Source: JBLNDJ01 sp050261515 (GTDB lineage Bacteria > Acidobacteriota > Terriglobia > Bryobacterales > Bryobacteraceae). Taken from it: DNA of 64,000 nt. Made by a program: the position numbers and the translations under genes. The notes under the pieces were generated by a model, which was given only the letters and a program-made list of their open reading frames with translations, had not been told where the DNA came from and did no database searches. This document shows positions 17,475 to 26,129 of this stretch, one piece after another (the first letter of the stretch is position 1; each line of letters starts with the position of its first letter). The DNA lies in NCBI GenBank assembly GCA_050261515.1, contig JBLNDJ010000018.1, forward strand, positions 146,255 to 210,254. The letters are read 5' to 3'.

Positions 17475-18608
17475 ATGCACGCGATTACCCGGCGGGATTG
17501 GATGGCAGCGTCGGCCGGCGCTGCCCTGAGTAAGGCGTTTGCCGCCGCTCCAGCCTCCACGGTCGCAATCGCGCGCTGCCGTTCATACGACCAGGCACTC
17601 GTGACCGGTCTCGCAAACGTGTTCGACCGCATCGGCGGCCTCGGATTTGTAAAGAACAGGACGGTGGCGCTGAAACTCAACCTCACGGGCAACATTGGCC
17701 GGTTCCCCGAGCGCGCCGATCTGCCTTACCGGAATCATCCTGCCACCGTACTCGCCGTCTGCCAGGCGCTGTCGCGCGCCGGGGCGCGGCGCATACGACT
17801 CATCGAAAGCTTCTTCCCTGCCGGCCAGGACCTGGCGTTGTGGGCGCGTTACGGGCTCGACGTCAAGGCCATCTCCAACGTGGGCTGCCGCGTCGAGTGG
17901 GAGAACACGCAGAACCTCGGTGCCGCGTCGAAGTACGTCCGGATGAAGGTGCCGTTCGGCGGCTACGTCTTTCCCTCTTACGACCTGAACCATTCGTTCG
18001 CCGACTGCGATGTGTACGCGTCGCTCTCGAAGCTGAAGAACCACTGGATCGCCGGTGTCACGATGTCGCTCAAAAACAACTTCGGCAACACGCCGTGCTC
18101 GCTCTACGGCGCCGACTGCGGCGAGAGCGGCAACGAGAATCCGCGCCAGGAGCGGGTCGCCGTCTGCCACACGGGAGAGGGCAGGCCGCCCAAGGGCGTC
18201 CCGCAGGAACTGCATCCGGATTCTCCGCGCGACCCCGGGTACCGCGTCCCCCGCGTCGTGGTGGACCTGGCTGCCGCGCGCCCCATCGATCTCGCGATCG
18301 TGGACGGCATCGAGTCGATTCGCGGCGGCGAAGGCGCGTGGAACCCCGGCGTTCAAATCATCAAGCCGGGACTGCTGATCGCGGGCCGCAACCCGGTGTG
18401 CGTCGATTCGGTGTGCACGGCCGTGATGGGCTACGACACGGGCGCCGCGCGCGGCACGAAGCCCTTTCTGCACGGCGACAACACGCTCAAACTGGCCGAG
18501 GCCGCGGGCCTGGGCACAACCGACTTGAGCCGCATCGAGGTCGCGGGACTGAGCGTCAAGCAGGCCTTGTGCGATTACGGGCCGGGGCCGATCGGGAAGA
18601 CCATCTAG
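17475..18608 (+). CDS. Tat-exported DUF362 protein
   Basis: A 377-residue protein with a twin-arginine signal at the N-terminus (ITRRDWMAASAGAAL). The rest matches the DUF362 fold: VALKLNLTG, NHPATVLAVCQALSRAGARRIRLIE, and SLKNNFGNTPCSLYG. The function of the family is unknown; some members carry ferredoxin clusters, but no CxxCxxC cluster is seen here. The ATG at 17475 is chosen over 17454 because it directly precedes the Tat signal and follows TATAAT. Its stop codon shares the palindrome CTAG with the stop of the convergent GH3 gene. Confidence 0.85.
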   Translation: MHAITRRDWMAASAGAALSKAFAAAPASTVAIARCRSYDQALVTGLANVFDRIGGLGFVKNRTVALKLNLTGNIGRFPERADLPYRNHPATVLAVCQALSRAGARRIRLIESFFPAGQDLALWARYGLDVKAISNVGCRVEWENTQNLGAASKYVRMKVPFGGYVFPSYDLNHSFADCDVYASLSKLKNHWIAGVTMSLKNNFGNTPCSLYGADCGESGNENPRQERVAVCHTGEGRPPKGVPQELHPDSPRDPGYRVPRVVVDLAAARPIDLAIVDGIESIRGGEGAWNPGVQIIKPGLLIAGRNPVCVDSVCTAVMGYDTGAARGTKPFLHGDNTLKLAEAAGLGTTDLSRIEVAGLSVKQALCDYGPGPIGKTI

Positions 18609-20920
18609 TTCCGTATTTCGAAACTGCCCTTCAGGCGGATGTCCTCGGCCGACGCGCCGATCATGACCGTGAACGTGCCGGGCTCGACCACGCGATTCAG
18701 GTTGCGGTCGAACAACGAGAGTTCCTCGGGCGTCAGCGTGAATCGCACGGTTTGCGTTTCGCCGGGCTTCAGCGAAATTTTGCTGAACCCCTTCAGCTCC
18801 TTCGCGGGCCTCGTGACGCTGCTCAACGCGTCGTTGATGTAAAGCTGCACGACATCCTGGCCCGTGCGGCCGCCTGCGTTCGTAACGTCGGCGCTCACCG
18901 CCACCTCGCCTGCGGGGCCCGTCGCGGCCGGAGTGATTCGCAGGTTGCTGTAGTTGAACTTCGTGTAGCTGAGCCCGTAGCCGAAATCCCACAGCGGCGT
19001 GCCGGGCATGTCCACGTACGCGCGATTGAGCTCGAGCTTCGACGGTTTGAAGTTGTAGTAAACCGGAAGCTGCCCGGAGTGCCGCGGCACCGTGATCGCA
19101 AGCCGCCCGCTCGGGTTGTAGTCGCCGAACAGAATTTCGGCAACCGCCTCGCCGCCGCGCTCGCCGGGCAGCCACGCTTCGACGATCGCCGGGACGTGCT
19201 CCGCCGTCCAGCGAACCGAGAGCGGCCGTCCGTTGACCAGCACTACCGCCACCGGCTTGCCCGTCGCCGCGACGGCTTTGATCAGGTCTTCCTGCACGCC
19301 GGTCAGGTCGAGGCTGGCCACGTCCTTGCCCTCACCGTCGGTCCCCTTGCCGCCCGCCATGCGCCGTTCGTTTTCCCCCACGACAACGACGGCAACGTCG
19401 GCCTCGCGCGCCACGCGCTGTGCTTCGGCAAACCCGCTGGTGTCGTCTCCGAGCACGTCGCACCCCTTCGCATAGAGCACCTTCGTGTTCGGCGAGACGG
19501 CCTTCCTGATGCCTTCGAGAATCGTGACGACGTGCTGGAGCACGGTCTTCGATGTGTAGTCGCCGAGCAGGTTGCGCGCGTGATCGGCGTTCGGGCCTAT
19601 CACCGCGATCGAGGCGACCCGCTTTGAAAGCGGCAGCACGTTCTCGTTCTTGAGCAGCACGATGCCTTCGCGCGCCGCCTGGAGCGCCAGGTCCTGGTGT
19701 TCCGCCGCGTGCACAATGCGGGCGGCGCGCTCCGGGTCGGTGAAGCGCCTTTCGAACAGGCCCAGCCGGAACTTCTGCGTCAGAATGCGGCGCACGGCGC
19801 GGTCCACCGCGGCCATCGGGACGCGCCCTTCTTCGACGCTCTCGATGAGCGGCATCATGTACGCGGGTTCGTAAGAGATGCCGACGTCCACGCCGGCCTC
19901 GAGAGCCATCGCACCCGCCTGCTTCTGGCCGGCCGCCGTGCGCTCGTACACGAGCGTCGAAAGTCCGCCGCCCTCGCCGAGCACGAGCCCTTCGAAGCCC
20001 AGTTCTTCGCGCAGAATGCCGGTGAGGATCTTGTGCGAGGCGTGCGCCGGAACGCCGTCTATGGCCGGATAAGTCGCCATGACGCCGAGCGCGCCGTTGC
20101 GCTTGATGCCCGCGACCCATGGCGGCAGGAACACCTCGCGCAGCATGCGCTCGGAGATCTCCATGGCGCCGCGTTCGAGACCGCTCACGGGCTGGCTCTG
20201 GCCCGGGTAGTGGCATAGTCCGGCGACGATCTTGTCCTCCGCGTTGACGCTGTCGCCCTGGGCGCCGCGGACGATCGACTGCGCGATGCGCGCGCACAGA
20301 TACGGGTCCTCGCTGTAGCCCTCCTGGTTGCGCCCGAGCCGCGGGTCGCGGTTCGGCTCGATCACCAGCGTGAACAACTGGTGCAGCCCGGCCGAGCGCG
20401 CCTCGCGCGCCGCTGTTGCGTAGATGCGCTCCACCAGGTCCATGTTCCAAGTGCTGCCTATGCCCAGGCCTTCGGGGAAGATCGTCATGCCGGAGCACAT
20501 CACGCCGTGGGTGCCTTCCTCGGTCTGGAGCAGCGGGATCTTGAGGCGCGTCTTCTCGAGCGCGATTCTCTGTAGCTCGTTGAAGTACGCCGCCTGCTCG
20601 CGCGTGCCGTTGACGAGCGCGTTGTCGGCGAGCGTGAAAAAGCCGCCGCCCGGGCCTATGTCGTCCGTATAAGTGCCCGCCGTGAATCGGCGGCAGGCTT
20701 CAAGCTTCGCCGGAATCGTTTCGCCGAGTTCCTTCAGGTACACGCAGGGCATATTCATCTGCCCCACTTTTTCCTTGAGGGTCATGCGGGCGAGCAGATC
20801 GTCGACGCGCTTCGCGATCGGCTGGCCGGGGTCGAGATACAGCGGCTCGCGCGGAGCGGTCTGCGCGAACAAAGCGGCAATCGCCACGGCAAGCGCCGCG
20901 GCGCCGGTTTGACGGTGCAT
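18605..20920 (-). CDS. Exported glycoside hydrolase family 3 protein with altered catalytic motif
   Basis: A 771-residue GH3 protein with a Sec signal (residues 1-20), the N-terminal TIM barrel (to about 370), the alpha/beta sandwich (about 410-620) and a C-terminal fibronectin type III-like domain with a typical end. Family positions are changed: the nucleophile motif usually read as SDxxG is GEGGG here (G315-E316), and the substrate-binding Lys-His pair is Cys-His (236-237). It may use Glu316, or have changed or lost activity. TATAAT lies six bases before the ATG. It follows the aminotransferase gene by seven bases. Confidence 0.88.
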   Translation of the reverse strand: MHRQTGAAALAVAIAALFAQTAPREPLYLDPGQPIAKRVDDLLARMTLKEKVGQMNMPCVYLKELGETIPAKLEACRRFTAGTYTDDIGPGGGFFTLADNALVNGTREQAAYFNELQRIALEKTRLKIPLLQTEEGTHGVMCSGMTIFPEGLGIGSTWNMDLVERIYATAAREARSAGLHQLFTLVIEPNRDPRLGRNQEGYSEDPYLCARIAQSIVRGAQGDSVNAEDKIVAGLCHYPGQSQPVSGLERGAMEISERMLREVFLPPWVAGIKRNGALGVMATYPAIDGVPAHASHKILTGILREELGFEGLVLGEGGGLSTLVYERTAAGQKQAGAMALEAGVDVGISYEPAYMMPLIESVEEGRVPMAAVDRAVRRILTQKFRLGLFERRFTDPERAARIVHAAEHQDLALQAAREGIVLLKNENVLPLSKRVASIAVIGPNADHARNLLGDYTSKTVLQHVVTILEGIRKAVSPNTKVLYAKGCDVLGDDTSGFAEAQRVAREADVAVVVVGENERRMAGGKGTDGEGKDVASLDLTGVQEDLIKAVAATGKPVAVVLVNGRPLSVRWTAEHVPAIVEAWLPGERGGEAVAEILFGDYNPSGRLAITVPRHSGQLPVYYNFKPSKLELNRAYVDMPGTPLWDFGYGLSYTKFNYSNLRITPAATGPAGEVAVSADVTNAGGRTGQDVVQLYINDALSSVTRPAKELKGFSKISLKPGETQTVRFTLTPEELSLFDRNLNRVVEPGTFTVMIGASAEDIRLKGSFEIRN

Positions 20921-20926
20921 GGGGCG

Positions 20927-20932
20927 ATTATA
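20927..20932 (-). promoter_or_regulatory. Candidate -10 element for the GH3 gene
   Basis: A perfect TATAAT on the minus strand ends six bases before the ATG at 20920 and contains the TAA stop of the aminotransferase gene. It would let the GH3 gene be transcribed alone as a leaderless mRNA. Confidence 0.45.
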
Positions 20933-22097
20933 CGCGTGTCGCGGCCAGCGCGCGCTCGAAGCCCGGCAGGCTTGCTTCGATCATCCGCATCGGCACCGTG
21001 AGCGACAGCCGCATGTGCCCGCGGCGCCCGAATCCCGAACCCGGCACAGCCAGGATGCCTTCCTCCACCAGCGCGCGGATGAAGGCGACGTCGTCCGCAA
21101 CCGGCGTTTTCGGGAACACGTAGAAGGCCCCCGCCGGCTTCGTGAGTTCGTAGCCCATGCGCGCGAGCGCGCCGCACAGCAGGTCGCGCTTGGCCTCGTA
21201 AAGGCCCACATCCACCGTTTCCTCCGGGCTTTCCGCGACAACGAACTGCCACAGCGCCGACGCGTTCACGTATCCGAGTACGCGGTTCGCGAACGTGCAC
21301 GCATCGCGGAGCGCGGCCCACTCGGCCACGCGCGGCGAGATCGCCAGATACCCGATGCGCTCGCCCGCGATCGCCATCGACTTCGACCACGAATCCGCGA
21401 TGAGCGTGCGCGCGACGTGCCGGGCGGGGTCGGGCGCGGCGCCGCCGTCGTAGACCAGCAAACGGTATGGCTCGTCACTCAACACCACGATGTCTTCGTG
21501 CTGCGATAGCAGCGCGTCGAGATCGCGCAGCACGCGTTCGGAATACAGCGCGCCGGTCGGGTTGTTGGGCGAGTTGAGGACGATCGCCTTCGTGCGCGGC
21601 GTGATCGAGGCCGCGATGCGGTCCACGTCGGGTTGAAACGCATCGTCCGTGTCCACAAGCACCATGCAGCCGTTGTGGTTCTCGATGTAGAAGCGGTACT
21701 CGGGGAAATAGGGCGCGAGCACGATGACCTCGCTGCCGGGATCGAGCATGGCCTTGAGCGCCACGTTCATCGCGCCCGCCGAGCCCGGCGTCATGAGGAT
21801 GTGGTCCGCCGTGTAGGGCAGTCCGGTGCGCGCAGCCAGCCGCCTCGCTATCTCCGCCCGCACCGCGGCGAAGCCCGCGTTCGGCATGTATCCGTGGGTG
21901 TTCGGACGGCTCTCGCCCGCCACGCGCCGGAGCGTCGCCAGGACGCCGGCGGGCGGCTCCACCTCGGGATTGCCCAGCGTGTAGTCGAACACGCGGTCCG
22001 CGCCCCGCTCGGCCTTCAGCCGCGCGCCCTCCTCGAACATGCGCCTGATCCAGGACGCCTGCTCGAGCTGTCCGAAAACTCTCTTCGAAACGCTCAT
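20928..22097 (-). CDS. PLP-dependent aminotransferase (class I/II)
   Basis: A 389-residue fold-type I aminotransferase. The motif LNSPNNPTGALYS, SDEPYRLLVYDG and the PLP lysine in DSWSKSMAIAGERIGY are clear, and GRRGHMRLSLTVP ends the substrate-binding arginine region. It is the last gene of the iorA-iorB-paaK-ACT chain and overlaps the ACT gene by four bases (ATGA). From this setting the likely substrates are aromatic amino acids, giving the arylpyruvates used by IorAB. An aspartate aminotransferase role is possible on sequence alone. Confidence 0.9.
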   Translation of the reverse strand: MSVSKRVFGQLEQASWIRRMFEEGARLKAERGADRVFDYTLGNPEVEPPAGVLATLRRVAGESRPNTHGYMPNAGFAAVRAEIARRLAARTGLPYTADHILMTPGSAGAMNVALKAMLDPGSEVIVLAPYFPEYRFYIENHNGCMVLVDTDDAFQPDVDRIAASITPRTKAIVLNSPNNPTGALYSERVLRDLDALLSQHEDIVVLSDEPYRLLVYDGGAAPDPARHVARTLIADSWSKSMAIAGERIGYLAISPRVAEWAALRDACTFANRVLGYVNASALWQFVVAESPEETVDVGLYEAKRDLLCGALARMGYELTKPAGAFYVFPKTPVADDVAFIRALVEEGILAVPGSGFGRRGHMRLSLTVPMRMIEASLPGFERALAATRV

Positions 22098-22534
22098 TGT
22101 TCGATGCGGTTGTAGACCTCGACGCTCTCGATCACGCTGATGCCCGCCGCCTGAAGCAGCCGGATCGCGCCGTCAGGATCGTCGAAGCGGAAGATCAGCA
22201 CCGCCTTGCCCTGCCGCCCGAACGTGAACGCGTACATGTACTCGATGTTGACCGGGCTGCCGTCGAGCGCCGCGAGCAGCCCTGCGAGCCCGCCCGCTTC
22301 GTCCGGCACCTCGACGGCCACGACCTCGGTGATGTTGGTGACGTAGCCCGCCTTGCGCAGCGCCTCGGCCCCGGCCTGCCAGTCCGAAACGATCAGCCGC
22401 AGGATGCCGAACTGCTGCGTATCGGCGAGCGTCAGCGTGCGAATATCGACGCCCGCGCGCGCGAGCACGCGGCACGGCTCCACAAGCTGGCCGGGCTCGT
22501 TTTCGAGGAAAAGAGATAGCTGGTGAATTTTCAT
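22094..22534 (-). CDS. Protein with two ACT domains
   Basis: A 146-residue protein made of two ACT domains, residues 1-70 (start IHQLSLFLENEPGQL) and 72-140. ACT domains bind amino acids as regulatory ligands. Stand-alone ACT proteins often sit next to paaK and ior genes, as here, where paaK is three bases upstream and the aminotransferase overlaps by four bases downstream. An aromatic amino acid or its acid as ligand is a plausible inference, not shown. Confidence 0.88.
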   Translation of the reverse strand: MKIHQLSLFLENEPGQLVEPCRVLARAGVDIRTLTLADTQQFGILRLIVSDWQAGAEALRKAGYVTNITEVVAVEVPDEAGGLAGLLAALDGSPVNIEYMYAFTFGRQGKAVLIFRFDDPDGAIRLLQAAGISVIESVEVYNRIEQ

Positions 22535-22537
22535 GGC

Positions 22538-23875
22538 TCACTCGCCGATGTTGCGCCGGTCGATCACGCGCTTCGCCTTGCCCTCGCTGCGGGCAATCGT
22601 GTGCGGCTTCACCAGCCGCACGGCCACGCGCAATCCGACCGTTCGTTCGATCGCGTGTTCGAGGCTCTTGTTGAGATTCTCGAGCGCTCCTACTTTATCG
22701 CTGAACACGTCCGGTGTCACCTCGATCTGTACTTCCATTTCGTCGAGGCCCCGGTCGCGGGTGAGGATGATCTGGTAATGCGGCAGCGCGCCTTCGACCG
22801 CCAGCAGCGCCGATTCGATCTGCGACGGGAACACGTTGATGCCGCGGATGATGAACATGTCGTCGGTGCGGCGCCCGATGCGGCGAATCCTGCGGAGCGA
22901 ACGCCCGCAGCCGCACTGGCCCGGCACGAACGCCGAAATGTCGCGCGTGCGGTAGCGGATGATCGGCATCGCGACTTTGCTGAGCGTGGTGAGGACGAGT
23001 TCGCCCTCCTCGCCTTCCGCCACCGGCTGCTCCGTCACCGGGTCGATGATCTCGGGGTAGAAATGATCCTCGAACACGTGCAGGCCTTCGTGGCACGGGC
23101 ACTCGGTCGCAACGCCCGGCCCGATGATCTCCGACAGGCCGTAGATGTCGAACGCCTCGATGCCCGCATCGCGCTCGATGTGCCGCCTCATCGAATCGCT
23201 CCACGGCTCGGCGCCGAAGATTCCGAGGCGGACCGGCAGATCGCGGACGCTGATGCCGAGTTCCATGGCGCGGTCCACCACGTGCGTGAAATAACTCGGC
23301 GTCGAGCAGAACGCGGTCACGCGGAAATCGCGCATGATCATGATCTGCCGGTCGGTGTTGCCGCCGGAGATCGGGATCACGGTCGCGCCCAGCGCCTCGG
23401 CGCCGTAGTGCGCGCCCAGACCGCCCGTGAACAGGCCGTAGCCGTACGCGTTCTGGAGGATGTCGCCGTGCGTGAGCCCGCAGGCCGCCATCGTCCGCAG
23501 CATCGCGTTGGTCCACACGTCCACGTCTTCCTTCGTGTACGCCACCACGATTGGCTTGCCCGTGGTGCCGCTCGAAACGTGCAGCCGCACGATGTGGTCG
23601 AGCGGGCTCGCGAACAGGCCGAACGGATACGTGTCGCGCAGGTCCGTCTTGAACATGAAGGGCAGGCGCGCAACGTCGTCGAGCGTGCGTATGCTGTCCG
23701 GGGTCAGGCCCGCCGCCTCCATGCGGTTGTGGGTCAGCTCGACGTGGTCCCAGGCGCGCTTGATCACCGCCTTCCATCGCGCGAGTTGCAGCTCTTTCAT
23801 CTGCCGGGCCGGAACAAAATCCGGCGCACTCGCCGGATGATAACCGGCGGCGGCGCTTTCCGTAACTCCGATCAT
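22538..23875 (-). CDS. paaK: Phenylacetate-CoA ligase
   Basis: A 445-residue AMP-forming ligase that activates phenylacetate or other arylacetates with CoA. The ATP-binding signature SSGTTGKP is near residues 101-108, YGLSEIIGPGVA is the second core motif, and YRTRDIS with the C-terminal swing domain (GINVFPSQIE, EGKAKRV) completes the family pattern. The gene overlaps iorB by four bases (ATGA), so translation is coupled. Together with IorAB it links aryl-acetates and aryl-acetyl-CoA, possibly running in the ATP-forming direction. Confidence 0.93.
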   Translation of the reverse strand: MIGVTESAAAGYHPASAPDFVPARQMKELQLARWKAVIKRAWDHVELTHNRMEAAGLTPDSIRTLDDVARLPFMFKTDLRDTYPFGLFASPLDHIVRLHVSSGTTGKPIVVAYTKEDVDVWTNAMLRTMAACGLTHGDILQNAYGYGLFTGGLGAHYGAEALGATVIPISGGNTDRQIMIMRDFRVTAFCSTPSYFTHVVDRAMELGISVRDLPVRLGIFGAEPWSDSMRRHIERDAGIEAFDIYGLSEIIGPGVATECPCHEGLHVFEDHFYPEIIDPVTEQPVAEGEEGELVLTTLSKVAMPIIRYRTRDISAFVPGQCGCGRSLRRIRRIGRRTDDMFIIRGINVFPSQIESALLAVEGALPHYQIILTRDRGLDEMEVQIEVTPDVFSDKVGALENLNKSLEHAIERTVGLRVAVRLVKPHTIARSEGKAKRVIDRRNIGE

Positions 23876-24372
23876 GGTGTGGGCTCCGTCCGGGCGGCCT
23901 GGCGCCCGAGTTGGAATGCGACAGCGTTGGCTTCGTGCAGGCGTTCGGGGAGGTTGGCGCGGATGGCTTCGAGCCAGCTCTCCTCGGGTATATCGAGGTG
24001 CGTGCTCAGAAGCCCGAGCAGCGCCACGTTGAGCGCCTTCTTGTTCGGCAGCGCTTTCTCATCGATCAGCGCGGGCTCGATCAGGACGCCGCCCGCACGA
24101 AGCTGCCAGCGGTTCACTTCCACCTGGCTCGCGGCGATGACGACAAGATACGCGGCCTCGCCCGGCGGCACCATCGGGCTCAGCACCCCGCGCCCGTAGC
24201 GGACATCGCTCGTCACCGAGCCGCCGCGCTGGCTCATGCCGTGCAGCTCGCTCTTCTTCACGTCGAACCCGGCGCGGAAGGCGGCGTCGGCGGCGATGTC
24301 GGACGCCTTCAAAACGCCCTGCCCGCCCAGCCCCGCGAATACGATGTTGACTACGCCGTCATTGCTGCTCAA
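23872..24372 (-). CDS. iorB: Indolepyruvate ferredoxin oxidoreductase, beta subunit
   Basis: A 166-residue gamma-domain-type subunit of 2-oxoacid oxidoreductases. The start shows VFAGLGGQGVLKAS, followed by KKSELHGMSQRGGSVTSDVR, both hallmarks of the family. With IorA it oxidatively decarboxylates arylpyruvates to aryl-acetyl-CoA and reduces ferredoxin. It is shorter than many IorB proteins of about 190-200 residues. The start overlaps the end of iorA by 14 bases and its stop overlaps paaK. Confidence 0.92.
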   Translation of the reverse strand: MSSNDGVVNIVFAGLGGQGVLKASDIAADAAFRAGFDVKKSELHGMSQRGGSVTSDVRYGRGVLSPMVPPGEAAYLVVIAASQVEVNRWQLRAGGVLIEPALIDEKALPNKKALNVALLGLLSTHLDIPEESWLEAIRANLPERLHEANAVAFQLGRQAARTEPTP

Positions 24373-25957
24373 GGCACTTCTCCATCTGCTTGATTTTTCC
24401 GGTGGCGAGCAGGCACGTGCGGCGAGCGACGATCACCGCAAGCTGGTGCGAATCGAGGCGGTCGGCGATAAGCTGCTTGAACTTCTTCGTGTCGAGCGTC
24501 GGGTCCACCACATCGACGCTCGCGATGCCGAGCGAGCGAACCAAATCCTCGATGATCACCTTGCCTGCGCGCCGGTGATCGAGCGAGCGGCCGGTGCCCG
24601 GGTGCTCCTGCATGCCCGTCATCGCCGTAGTGCCGTTGTCGAGAATGATCACGACGTGCCCGCCCGGCGGCGGATTGTAGACCATCTCGACCAGGCCCGT
24701 GATGCCGCTGTGTATGAACGTGCTGTCGCCGATGACGCTGACCACGCGCTTCGCTTCGCTCTCGGGAAGCACGTGGCGCAGCCCAAGACCCATCCCGATG
24801 CCCGCGCCCATGCACACCAGCGCTTCGATCGCTTCGAACGGCGGCAGCGCGCCGAGCGAGTAGCAGCCGATGTCGCCCGAAACGATGCAGTCCAGGTCGC
24901 GCAGCGCGCCGAACACGGCCCGGTGCGGGCAGCCCGGGCAAAGCTCCGGAGGTTTCCCCGCGGGCGGCGCCGGCTCGGCCGACACGTCATTGTCGAGGAT
25001 GCGCCGCACGCGGTCCACATTCAATTCGCCGAAGCGGAACATCTCCGGCCTGCCTTCCACCTTGACCCCGGCGGCGCGGACGGCCTCGACCAGCCACGGA
25101 TCGCCTTCCTCGATCACCACGCACCGCTCAACGCAGCGCGCGAAGGCCGCGATGGACTCGAGCGGCAGCGGGTACGTCATCCCGAGCTTGAGCATCGCGG
25201 CATCCGGCGCGGCCTCGCGCGCGTGCATTGCGGCGACGCCCGACGAGATGATGCCGAGAGCGCGCGAGCCCTGAATCTCCGTGTTCGGTCCCGCGGCCTC
25301 GTTCCACTCGGCGATCTTCGCCAGCTTTGCGCGCAGCCTGCGATGCGCCGCGCGCGCGTTCGACGGGATCATCACGCGCAGGTCGATATGGCGCGAGTAC
25401 GAAACCGGCCCCGCGGCCGGCGCCAGCCACGGCTTCGGCTCGACGATCGTCTTGGCGTGGCACACGCGCGTCGTCATCCGCAGCAGCACCGGGATCTTCC
25501 AACGCTCGGAGATCTCGATCGCCTTCAGCGTGTACTCGTAAGCCTCCTGAGAATTCGAGGGCTCGAGCATCGGGACGCCCGCGGCGACTGCGTAGTGCCG
25601 GTTGTCCTGCTCGTTCTGGCTCGACGCCATGCCGGGATCGTCAGCCGAGATCACCACCAGTCCGCCCGCGACGCCCGTGTAGGCGGCGGTGAACAGGGGG
25701 TCGGCCGCGACGTTCAGCCCGACGTGCTTCATCGTGACGATGGTGCGGGCCGAAGTGAACGACGCGCCGATCGCCACCTCGAGCGCGACCTTCTCGTTCG
25801 GCGACCACTGCGCGCGCCCGCCGTGCTCGGCGAACACTTCGAGAATCTCGGTCGAGGGCGTCCCGGGATACCCGGTTCCGAGCGCGACGTTCGCGTCGCG
25901 CGCCGCCATCGCGACGGCCTCGTTCCCGCTCATCAATAAACGGACGGTTTCACTCAT
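24359..25957 (-). CDS. iorA: Indolepyruvate ferredoxin oxidoreductase, alpha subunit, lacking the ferredoxin domain
   Basis: A 532-residue thiamine diphosphate enzyme subunit. The pyrimidine-binding part has LMSGNEAVAMAARDANV and GYPGTPSTEI; the diphosphate-binding part has CPGCPHRAVF, GDIGCYSLG and GDSTFIHSGI. The family normally ends with about 70 residues bearing two 4Fe-4S clusters; here the protein stops at EKCLEQQ and none of the CxxCxxC motifs is present. ATG at 25957 follows GGGGGAA. Without the clusters electrons must leave through another protein or through IorB partners encoded elsewhere. Confidence 0.92.
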   Translation of the reverse strand: MSETVRLLMSGNEAVAMAARDANVALGTGYPGTPSTEILEVFAEHGGRAQWSPNEKVALEVAIGASFTSARTIVTMKHVGLNVAADPLFTAAYTGVAGGLVVISADDPGMASSQNEQDNRHYAVAAGVPMLEPSNSQEAYEYTLKAIEISERWKIPVLLRMTTRVCHAKTIVEPKPWLAPAAGPVSYSRHIDLRVMIPSNARAAHRRLRAKLAKIAEWNEAAGPNTEIQGSRALGIISSGVAAMHAREAAPDAAMLKLGMTYPLPLESIAAFARCVERCVVIEEGDPWLVEAVRAAGVKVEGRPEMFRFGELNVDRVRRILDNDVSAEPAPPAGKPPELCPGCPHRAVFGALRDLDCIVSGDIGCYSLGALPPFEAIEALVCMGAGIGMGLGLRHVLPESEAKRVVSVIGDSTFIHSGITGLVEMVYNPPPGGHVVIILDNGTTAMTGMQEHPGTGRSLDHRRAGKVIIEDLVRSLGIASVDVVDPTLDTKKFKQLIADRLDSHQLAVIVARRTCLLATGKIKQMEKCLEQQ

Positions 25958-26129
25958 ACGCAATTCCCCCGCATCTGAGTATTCCGCCTGGAGCGATCCG
26001 GAGCCCACCCACACGAAGAATTCAGAAACGCGAGTAACAGATGATTTTATCTCGCTTTGGCAGTCCGATCAATCGAGGCCTGTTGTATACTTCTGGAAGC
26101 ATCCCGAAAACCGGTATCAAAAGGTCTTT

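Noticed and set aside
17384..17695. 103-codon minus-strand ORF
   Set aside because: It overlaps the start of the DUF362 gene and the divergent promoter region, with no conserved look.
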